A stretch of DNA of 64,000 nt from Lathyrus oleraceus. Lineage: Eukaryota; Streptophyta; Magnoliopsida; Fabales; Fabaceae. The stretch lies in contig NC_066580.1 in assembly GCF_024323335.1 (NCBI RefSeq), positions 83,995,391 to 84,059,390 of the forward strand. The letters are read 5' to 3'. This document shows positions 46,953 to 55,455 of the stretch, one piece after another; positions within the stretch are counted from its first letter, which is position 1; the number at the start of each line of letters is the position of its first letter. The position numbers and the translations under genes are program-made. The notes beneath the pieces are model-generated. The model did no database searches. It saw nothing but the letters and a program-made list of their open reading frames with translations, and was not told the DNA's origin.

Positions 46953-48003
46953 GTTCTTGCTACGATTTTAACTTTGTGGTTAGCAGACAAATCTGGTCGC
47001 CGGCTTTTACTTATTGTGAGTCTGAGCTTTTTCGATAATTTTTGCATTCACATTACTATTTGTTTGGAGGGTAATAAGAGATTAATCAAAATCTCCTATT
47101 GCAGGTTTCTTCATCTGCAATGGCTTTGAGTCTTTTGGTTGTTTCAATATCATTCTACTTGAAGGTAATAATATTTTTTTGTTTGTTATATTTTTTGAAC
47201 ATTTTTTTTTTGTTTATTTTTATATATACATAATACATTAACTAGATATTACACATGCATTCATGCATAAATGTTCAGAAATTTGTAACACAGATTCACA
47301 GGATTATATATCAGTAAATTCTTCTTTATATTTTTGGTTTTTTATATGGATAATATATTTTATGTTGAATTTGCTCTCAGGAATATATATCACCAGATTC
47401 TGATTTATATGCGACATTGAGCCTCGTATCGGTGGCTGGAGTTGTGGTGTGTAAATACAACTTTATTACACAAATGATGGTTTCTATTGTTTGTTTCCCT
47501 AACTTCATTATTATAAACTTTCAATTTCTTTCAGGTCATGGTTATTGCATTCTCTCTGGGATTAGGAGCAATGCCATGGATTATAATGTCTGAGGTACAA
47601 TTTTCTTCAATAATAATATGCATGACAACCCTATATGAACAAACCTTTGTTGTAATATAATGTGATAGTTGATGTGTTGAATATATTTTACATAATAGAT
47701 TCTTCCGATTAACATCAAAGGCCTAGCTGGAAGTTTTGCAACACTTGCCAATTGGTTCTTTTCCTGGTTGGTTACATTAACAGCAAATTTGCTCTTGGAT
47801 TGGAGTTCGGGAGGTTTGTGTGCATTGCCTATGTTAATTTTCTATAAATATCTATTGTTTCTAACCAGAATCTTCCTATGTTTTTATCAGGAACCTTCAC
47901 AATATATACTGCAGTGTGTATTTTCACAGCAGGATTTGTTGCCATTTGGGTCCCCGAGACAAAGGGAAAAACTCTTGAAGAAATACAACAGTTTTTCAGA
48001 TGA
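46953..48003 (+). pseudogene. Captured 3' half of an ERD6-like sugar transporter (six exons with introns)
   Basis: Six exons with GT..AG introns: 46953-47015, 47105-47164, 47381-47446, 47535-47594, 47699-47813 and 47891-48003. Total 477 nt, 158 codons plus stop, one open frame. Motifs: LADKSGRRLLLI (the cytosolic D-x-x-GRR loop before a membrane helix), [28 protein letters not shown], and the C-terminal [12 protein letters not shown], the signature of the MFS sugar-porter family. The pattern fits the ERD6-like (ESL) subgroup of tonoplast monosaccharide facilitators. The N-terminal half, with about the first six helices, is missing, so no transport is expected. Intron retention means capture at DNA level, not from mRNA. 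Lack of stops suggests recent capture or some constraint. Confidence 0.85.
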
Positions 48004-48469
48004 AGTTTCCTTTCGAGTAGCACTTCAGCTAGTGTTCACTCATGTATTCACATTCATATTTTTTTTTCTGAATCAACTCAATTCATTTTTATGCTCTTTG
48101 GTCTTGTTAAATATGAAAAATACCAAAACAGTGTGATTTTCTAATCTAGCAGCATACTTGCATTTTTGTTGTAATTGATTGATTATAAACAAATAAATGA
48201 AAGAGAGTGGTTATTATACATTTCAATTAGAGTAGCAGCGGTTTCGGTTCATGACATTTCAAATAGCAAGAGGATCATATAAACAATAAGCATATATCAA
48301 TATTTGTATTTTAATATTATAAAAGCATAAAAAGAACCTTTAGTTGCTCTTGTGAATTATAACAAGCAATTGTATGCCATTTTCTTCTGGTTACCTCTTG
48401 TGGCTGCAACATAACCTGAAATGAGAATATGGTCACAGAGACATGTGATGCATGTAAATGTTAAATAAC
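48004..48469. other. CACTA interior without a gene
   Basis: After the transporter stop codon the sequence is AT-rich. It may include the captured gene's 3' flank, but I see no open frame or signal in it. Confidence 0.5.
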
Positions 48470-48812
48470 CACCCACTTTAGAGGGCGCTTTCCAAAATAA
48501 GCGCCCTCTAAACCCTTTAAATTTCCACTTTAGAGGGCGCTTTCCAGTAAAAGCGCCCTCTAAACCCTTAAAGGTTTCCACTTTAGAGGGCGCTTTCCAG
48601 TAAAAGCGCCCTCTAAACCCTTAAAAGTTTCCACTTTAGAGGGCGCTTTCTTTAAAAAGCGCCCTCTAAAATGGCCCTTAAAGGGCTTAAAGAGCCACTT
48701 TAGAGAGCGCTTTCACCAGGAAAAAAAGCGCTGTCTTTACCTATGCCAGCGCCAGATTAGAGGGCGCTTTAAAGCGCTGTTATAGGCCAAAAAAAGCGCC
48801 CTCTTTTCCCTT
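48470..48812. repeat. Right subterminal repeats of the CACTA element
   Basis: About ten copies of TTAGAGGGCGCTTT / AAGCGCCCTCTAA, many arranged head-to-head as stem pairs (for example the unit near 48535-48563 repeated near 48587-48617). Mirrors the left end. Confidence 0.88.
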
Positions 48813-48828
48813 ATTTGGCGTAGTGATT

Positions 48829-48918
48829 TTGGATAACCGATTACCCTGCACGTTTTCAGTTTTCACACATATTTTCCTCACTGTGTAACCGGTTACTCCC
48901 CTTTGAGTAACCGATTAA
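48829..48918. repeat. Paired AACCGGTT array in copia 2 3' region, right part
   Basis: Motif starts at 48833, 48885 and 48907. With the CACTA element and one ATT removed these fall at 22, 74 and 96 bp after the motif at 45807, so the array is four units of 74 bp. Confidence 0.9.
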
Positions 48919-49194
48919 CACTGCTCCCACCAGAAATTTTTTTTTAAAAGAATACACGTGACCTTTTTATATATATATATGCAAAATGTTTAAGTGTTAT
49001 TTTCTTTCAATTGTTTAATCACTTCACACATTCAGCTCTCTCTATCTCCAACCTTTATCTTCCTTTCCAAAACCCTCCTTCTCCCTTCCAAAACCCTAGC
49101 TCCATTATCACTCACCCAAAGTTACTTATCCCACTATATATCTTTCAGCTCATCATACTCCATATTCAACCAATTCAGAAAACCCTTTCCTAAA
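48919..49194 (+). other. Copia 2 3' region with promoter-like features, cut by Ogre C
   Basis: Contains a G-box-like CACGTG (about 48955-48960), a TATATATATATA run (about 48968-48980) and a long pyrimidine-rich stretch with repeated CCAAAACCCT (49030-49110). No open frame is recognised before Ogre C begins at 49195. It could be the start of the SIRE-type env-like region or plain 3' UTR. Confidence 0.45.
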
Positions 49195-49612
49195 TGTCAT
49201 ACCCCGATTTTGGTCCTGAATTTTTTATGTTTTTATTTTTGTTTAGCATGCTTGGCCTAACCTTACTTTGGTTTTATATGAGGATTGGTCTTGGTCCAAA
49301 GTCATGGTGTTGTTCATGTGATTGTTAATACACATATGGTCTTGGTCATCCAAACAACCAACCTTCTTGTGTCACAAGCCAATTGCCAATCATGCCACTT
49401 GATTCATGAATATCCCTTTCAAATCCTAATCTTATACCATCATTTCATGGCCTTGTTAACACGTACTACCAGTCAAGTCATGTTCTTTTCAAAGTCAAGC
49501 ATTCAAGTCATAAAATAAACCAATTGTAAAACAAATTTCAAACCATTTCAATTCATTTCACATCATTCTAAACCATCACATTTGATTCTGCATAAAAAAA
49601 AAGGTACAAGTC

Positions 49613-49822
49613 TTGACAATTTTGACCAATTGTTGACTTTGGTCAACAATTGACTTTTTGGTCAACATTGACCAAAGTCACCCAAAACCCAAAAGCCCTA
49701 ATTTTCACCACAATCATCAATCATTTGTCCATTTACAAGAAAAATGCAAATAAAATTGAATTTTAACCATTGGTTGACTTTGGTCAACAGTTGACTTTTT
49801 GGTCAACTTTGACCAAAGTCAA
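49613..49822. promoter_or_regulatory. Two W-box (TTGAC) palindrome clusters in Ogre C U3
   Basis: Cluster 1 (49613-49672) has seven TTGAC/GTCAA cores; cluster 2 (49774-49822) has six. They include GTTGACTTTGGTCAAC (49632-49647) and TTGGTCAACATTGACCAA, inverted pairs able to fold back. The clusters are diverged copies of one another about 140-150 bp apart. WRKY factors bind TTGAC[C/T]. They lie 550-770 bp upstream of the TATA box. Confidence 0.8.
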
Positions 49823-50377
49823 CCCTATGCCATTGGTCATCCCTAATCACTAAATGACTAGTCCTAACTCTCATGACATTATCCATGTCCATGTTATCTT
49901 TGGTTTAACCACTTGTGCTTGGCTTCTTCACTTTAATGCCAACATGGTCATGCCTTGAACATTTGGAGTTTCTTGCTTTGCCAATTCACTTCCACCCTAC
50001 TGCATTTGCCCTGCTGCACCATCCTACTGCAATGCTCAACTTGCACAAACCAAGTCATGACCAACATAAAATCCAAGCCATAAAGTAAAGCCATGAGTTT
50101 GCTGCCAATGTCCAAGCCAAAACCTGTTGTGAAAGTACAACCATTTTCATCCATGAAGCATGCCAAGACATGGTTTGAACTAGCTATGCATACGAGGTAA
50201 ACCAACACCAGTGTAGCCAACAGTCTGTCTGCAAGAAGACCAACCAACACTTAACATTGCCTTGTAAGCATCCTACACTAACTTGCATCAGCCTGCACAA
50301 TAGAGTTGTAACATCCGACCTGCAAGCACATTCAACCCTTGTCACTGCAGCAAAAATATGCAACCTTGTTGCCTCGT

Positions 50378-50384
50378 TATAAAA
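50378..50384 (+). promoter_or_regulatory. TATA box of Ogre C LTR
   Basis: TATAAAA, giving a U3 of about 1.18 kb. Chosen because it is the clearest TATA motif in the expected interval. Confidence 0.5.
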
Positions 50385-51041
50385 CCAGCATTCACCACCA
50401 AACAAATACCACAACCACCTGATCATATGTTGTTTTTACAGTGGTTATGTGGAGAAGACAATCCACTTGCACTTGGCATTGAATTCACTTTGGCAAGCAT
50501 CCTGCATCTGTGGTCTTATAGCAGCCAACAATATGAGATGTCCAACAGAACGGTTAACCACCTTGCTTTTGCCATTTTCCACTTGAAAACAAGGGTGAGC
50601 CTACTGCAGTGGTCATTTCTCCAATCATGAGGATAAAATTACAAATAGCAATGCCAGTTGAGACCATGCAAATCCTGGACAATTTCCAGCTTGACCTGAC
50701 CTTACCTGCATCACATGAGAAGGATCAAACAAGACCATCAGCAGTTGATAGACCACTTCAATGCATTGGTTCAATTTTGCTAGCAAAGTTAATGCAAGGT
50801 GCAACCTGAACCAAGGCAACCCATGTTGTACCTGCATTAACCATCAGTTGCAGCCAACAACCATGTCCTACAACTCTAACAGGATCAACATACATAACAC
50901 GTGCAGACCCTGCAGAGATTGCCCCACCAAGTCACAACCAAAAAACTACCCTGCAGCACCATGAAAACGTCCATCAATACTTGATCTAGGTCAAGTCATT
51001 TTCACAACAAAACTCAAAATACCTAATTCTTATTCAAGACT

Positions 51042-51315
51042 TTTTCAATAAAGGTGGAAATGGAACATGGTGTATACCATGCACTCCTGAGACTAGGATT
51101 CGAGATGTATATCTCGCCAATCTTAGCTCTCGCCATCGTCTAAAATTGTCAATGCGGTTTCTTCAAACCCTTTCTCAATCAAATTCCAAAATACTTAATT
51201 CCTATCTTAACCCTTTTTAATAAAGATGGAAATGGAACATGGTGTATACCATGCACTCCTGAGGCTAGGATTCGAGATGTATATCTCGCCAATCCTAGTT
51301 CTCGCCATCACTCAA
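51042..51315. repeat. ~171-bp direct duplication in Ogre C LTR
   Basis: The block GGAAATGGAACATGGTGTAT .. GAGATGTATATCTCGCCAAT .. CTCGCCATC near 51056-51140 is repeated near 51227-51310 with few changes. It contains the hairpins ATGGTGTATACCAT and CGAGATGTATATCTCG. Confidence 0.85.
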
Positions 51316-52406
51316 AGCACATCCAACCAATCAAACTCTTTTTTCTCGCTGCCGTGCGACCAATCAAAAACCTTTTAAAATGAAAGATACATTGCCTTAA
51401 GAGATACAAAATAATGTTTCGGCCAAGATTGTTGAGTAGAGATAAATGACGCTTTTCCGAATGTAGATTTGTAAATCCTAACACCTAAGTACATATTGCA
51501 TGACAACTCTAGGGCAGAACTTCCCCATTTCTTTTAGACCTTCCGTGCGTCTCCGATCTTGTGGCATGTCAATCCATCCTATTGCAAAGAGGTAACTGCC
51601 TAAGACTCGATTCAGCGAGCTGCGACACCTGCTGCTAGGACGTGAACACATTGCCCACTCTCCTTTGACACGACTGGTGTCCTCCTTTTGTAAGTCCATA
51701 TTCAGATGGCAACCCCTAGGTAGCCGAACTACGGCAACTCTGATTCTCATGTTCAGATGAGATACTTAGGCACAAGATGCGATGTCTTGTCGAGTTTGAC
51801 TAACGACTAACAACTAATCCTTGTTTGCTTTTGCCCTTGTTGCGATCCTTTCTCTCGCCCTCGTTGCGATTGAAACCTTTCCCTTTCTCTTGCCCTAGTT
51901 ACAATCGAGACCTTTGTTCCCGTAGTTGGCTGAACTACGTTTTGCTATGATTCTCATTCCAGATGAGATACGTAGGCATAAGACGCGATGTCTTAGCGAG
52001 CACACTTATCCTTAACCCATAGGTAGCCGAGCTACGAAGACTCTGATTCTCATATTCAGATGAGATACGTATGCAGTGGATGCGATATCTGTGCGAGTCA
52101 TTTTTCTCTTGACCCTTTTAGTAAATAGTACATTAGATAAACACACCCTTTAGACAAGGACAACAAGAGTGGATCCCGTAGAGTACTACGGATGCGTAGG
52201 GGTGCTAATACCTTCCCTTCGCATAATCGACTCCCGAGCCCAAGATTTGGTTGCGAGACCTTGTCTTTTCTTTTCCTTTCTCCAGGTTTACTTCGAGCGT
52301 TTCCTTTCCCTCCTTTGGGATAAATAACGCACGGTGGCGACTCTTCTGTCATTTTCTTTCGCCGGTTTTTTTTTCGCACCCACTGTATTTTTCAGGTTGC
52401 GACAGC

Positions 52407-52425
52407 TGGCGACTCTGCTGGGGAC
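52407..52425 (+). other. Primer-binding site of Ogre C
   Basis: TGGCGACTCTGCTGGGGAC, two bases after the LTR end. This is the Ogre PBS, ascribed in the literature to arginine tRNA as I recall it. Confidence 0.85.
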
Positions 52426-53309
52426 ATTTCCCCAAGTGAGTCCCTCCTAGCTTTTGTAGATTTCTTGTTTGTTGGGTGTTTATGCTTCTGTACAGTCGTT
52501 TACTTTCCGTATTTACCTGCTTTATCTTATTGCATTCATGTACATATGTTTGCTGTATCTGTGGGTTCTGTGGGTTGTTTGTTTGTTGGGGTGGGATGTT
52601 CTATTAGAGATAAGCCCACTACCCAGGCTTGAGCGTACACACAGGTTTTAGAGTGGATAGTCATGAGGCTTGCGTGGCATGTTGCTACGTTAAGTCGTTC
52701 ATGGGACCCACATCCCAAACGAGGTTTCTTTGGATATGTTTTGTCCTATGGGTGTTCCATAACGACAAACGTTCCTTTAGAAATCGTCGACTCTAGTGAC
52801 CATTTCCCGAGAACTCAATCGAGGCCTCTCCTCCGAGACGCGTTTATGTTAGCTCTGGTGGGCGCATTCTCGCTGCTCAATCCGAGGACCCCGAGACTAG
52901 GAACTTGCTTTAGGATATTCTGTTGAGGGGAGTCAGCAGAGGTCTTTTATCCCGTAATAATGCCAAACCTTCAGTGGTAAACGTATTATTCTCAACTGAA
53001 GGGCTGAAGGTGATAAACTTCTGTTCTTAGAACCTACCAGTGAGGGGCGGGCTAAATTCAGGGAACCTTAACCTCCAACCAACCCGGTTTTCTGGAGCAG
53101 AGTTTTGGTCTTGTATTACATTCCTCAGTGGGTTTCTTTTCAGACAGTGTAACCCGACAGATGTTCAAGCAGATACAGCAGTCCTGATTTCCATGTCACT
53201 GCATTGCATCACATCATTTTGCATTCATATCACTTAATACATGTTTATCTATTCCCAGGGGTTTACATCTTCTTCTTGATTCCGGTCGGGTTTTTCTGGT
53301 TCTCTAGAG
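52426..53309 (+). other. 5' leader of Ogre C
   Basis: About 880 bp between the PBS and ORF1 with no recognisable protein. The last part (53210-53300) is pyrimidine-rich. Frames inside it are short and without motifs. Confidence 0.7.
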
Positions 53310-55160
53310 ATGAATATTGGCAGAAAGAGACATGTCGCCTACAAGTTTCCGGTGGTCTGTCTGGAGCCTATTCAACAGTTGATGAAGTTAATGGATCCTG
53401 ATTCTCTAGAAGGATTCCGGAAGGAGTACGGTTTGATTCTAAGTTTCGTCACGGTTCTTTCCAAGGATCAACATGATGCTCTCTTCACACTGCTGCAGTT
53501 CTATGACCCTCCATTGAGGTGTTTCACATTCCCGGATTATATTTTGGTCCCTACTTTGGAGGAGATTTCCAGTTTTCTCAGAGTTCCTATCAAGTCACAG
53601 TTGTTATTCTACAGTTCTGAGTTTCTTCCCGATCTCAGCATGGTTGCTTCGGCCACATATTTGGGGAAATCAGTCTTGAAGGCTAATATGTGTCAGAAGG
53701 GAGGAGTCAGTGGTTTTCATTTGAGTTTCTTGCTGGGAGAAGCAAAGAAGAAGCTTGAAGATGGTGACCAAAGGGGTTTCAATGCTGTGTTGGCTCTTTG
53801 TGTGTATGGGGTTGTCCTGTTCCCTAATGTTGCAAAATTTGTGGACATAGACGCCGCACGCCTCTTTGTATTGGGAAATCCAGTGCCGACCTTGCTAGGA
53901 GATTTCTTTCATTCGGTGCACCACAGGAATGAGAATAGAAAAGGAGGATTGTTGAATTGTTGTGCGCCTTTATTTTATAAGTGGTTCAGTTCTCACCTAC
54001 CCAAATCAGGAGCGTTCGTTGATGTCGAGGACTCGTTGAGTTGGTCGAAGAGATTGGTGGGGTTGAGAGCTGAAGATATTTCTTGGTGGTCTGACCGGAG
54101 CTTGCTTCGGGCGGATATTATTCATAGTTGTGGGAACTTCCCAAATGTACCGTTGGTAGGAAGAAGAGGAGGAATCAACTATAATCCTTCTCTAGCGGTT
54201 AGACAGTTTGGATATGCTTTAAGAACTCCGCCTTTGGAAAAGGACGTGGAAGAATCACTATTTTTCCATTCTTCGCCTGATTTGACTGTATCCCGTAAGG
54301 CAGCTGAGGCCTGGCTCAAGGTGATCAAGAGAGGAAGAATTGTGCTTGGAAAAGGAGATTGTAGAACTTACCCTCAGTATGAAGAGTGGCTTCAAGGAAG
54401 AGTCGAAGAGTTTGGTATGCCGTTTCCTATTGAAGAACCTTTGTATCCATCTACTCCTGCGCAGTCAACAATGGTGAGCCGAGAGGAGTATGACAAAATG
54501 AAGAAAGCCATGGAGGAGCTTCAAATTGAAAAATCGGAGTTAAGTGTGAAGTTGCAAGACTATATGCATCAATTCCATGAGGCAGAATATCAGAAGGGGG
54601 AAGCCGTCAGATTGCAAGGGGAAGCAGAAAGGAAATTAGCTGTGGAGGTGGATTTCTTTAGGAAGACAGACAAGGCCTTGGGATCATCCAGTTCTGAGTT
54701 GAGGCGAGTCAAGCAACAGTTAATGGATGCTCATGGAAAATTAGCTGGGTGGAAAGAGTGATGGGATGCATTTTCAACTTCTCGGAAGGAAAAGGAGGAG
54801 GAGATGGTGACCGAACTGACTGGTCAGATGGAGAAATTGAAGACTTTGCTGAAGGAGAAGAACAATGAGCTTCTGTGCGCCCGTTCTACCAATGGTTACA
54901 TCACCGATCAACTCAATGAGGCTCGAGGACAAATTGAAGAACTTAAGGTGTTGGCAGGTTTGAAGAAATCCAGACTTGAAGAGGTATTCGGAGAAGATGA
55001 TGGGAATTACTACAGAGAGCACATCAACGAGTTGGATGGAGTTATTCACCAAAGGAATCTGCTTATCCGGCGTTTGATAGAATTCCCAGATCATCCTGAC
55101 ACGATAGCATTGCTGGCTGAAGTGAGGAGCAGTCCTCATGGTTTGTACACGGGAGGCTGA
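53310..55160 (+). pseudogene. Ogre C ORF1 (protein of unknown function), one stop codon
   Basis: ATG at 53310. The frame is open to a TGA at 54759-54761 and then continues in the same frame to 55160, so a single nonsense change splits an otherwise ~616-residue protein. An ORF upstream of gag is the hallmark of Ogre; its role is not known. Residues ~1-360 look globular (LEGFRKEYGLILSFVTVLS, FLRVPIKSQLLFYSSEF). From about residue 390 on the protein is a long coiled coil (EEYDKMKKAMEELQIEKSEL and onward), continuing after the stop. I do not recognise a catalytic motif. The globular part may belong to an uncharacterised plant domain family. Confidence 0.82.
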
Positions 55161-55455
55161 GTCCTAATTATTGCTCCTCCTTTTACTTATTGCTTTGTTG
55201 TTGTGTGGCGATGATCCACAGGCTTGTTGTGGAGATCCTCTTTTGATGTACTTTCGGCTAAGGCCCCTTTCCTTGAACTTGTTTGTATGATGGTTTCCCT
55301 TTATTGCATATTGATCTCAGAAGTTTATCCATGACTCGGTCTTCTTGCACTATTCACCTGATGTGAGACTGGAATCAAGGGGGTTAGAATACCCCTTTAG
55401 AATCGATAAACATGTAATTACATTAACATATTCATTTGCATATCTTGCATAATAG
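55161..55455 (+). other. ORF1-gag spacer of Ogre C, ending in a splice-acceptor-like site
   Basis: Pyrimidine-rich, with stops in all frames. It ends TTGCATAATAG at 55455; the TAG is both the in-frame stop bounding the gag frame and a possible AG acceptor. The same place in Ogre A reads TTGCATAAGCAG. No clear donor was located. Confidence 0.5.

Larger units (their letters stand above)
45825..48825 (+). mobile_element. CACTA (En/Spm-type) DNA transposon, 3,001 bp, non-autonomous
   Basis: Ends CACTACGCCAAA.. and ..TTTGGCGTAGTG, a 12-bp terminal inverted repeat, flanked by a 3-bp duplication ATT (45822-45824 and 48826-48828). Removing it restores the spacing of the host array to the base, which independently confirms the borders. 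Both ends carry dense subterminal repeats (TTAGAGGGCGCTTT and its complement). Inside are a short TNP2-like transposase remnant and six exons of a sugar transporter gene. No full transposase is present, so it depends on a helper. Confidence 0.93.
39419..49194 (+). mobile_element. copia 2: SIRE/Maximus-like Ty1/copia element, interrupted and cut by Ogre C
   Basis: Consists of a 5' LTR (39419-40721), PBS, gag, pol and a long 3' non-coding region with a palindrome array. It is interrupted by a CACTA element (45825-48825) and cut at 49195 by Ogre C. The long gag with UBN2 region and acidic coiled tail, and the long 3' region, fit the SIRE/Maximus lineage. No env-like ORF is visible before the cut. 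The 3' LTR should lie to the right of the window. Confidence 0.85.
49195..52404 (+). mobile_element. 5' LTR of Ogre C
   Basis: Starts TGTCATACCCCGATTTTGG and ends ..GGTTGCGACA, 3,210 bp, two bases before the PBS. TATA box TATAAAA at 50378-50384. Contains W-box clusters (49613-49822), a ~171-bp direct duplication (about 51042-51315), three copies of the ACTACG/TACGTAGGCA hairpin module (51725-51790, 51932-51996, 52030-52098) and a PBS-like TGGCGACTCTTCTG (52335-52348). Its start is related to, but distinct from, the Ogre A/B LTRs, so this is a different Ogre subfamily. ORFs within (for example 49285-50964) are chance. Confidence 0.9.

Noticed and set aside
47768..48136. A 122-codon plus-strand ORF
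   Set aside because: It reads through an exon and an intron of the captured sugar transporter in one frame; the spliced reading with GT-AG introns matches the family much better.
45659..48918. AACCGGTT array as the start of the copia 2 3' LTR
   Set aside because: In the 5' LTR the array lies 290 bp from the LTR start; the same placement here would put the LTR start inside pol, and the filler sequences do not match.
49285..50964. Several ORFs of 66-100 codons on both strands
   Set aside because: All inside the Ogre C LTR and without protein signatures.
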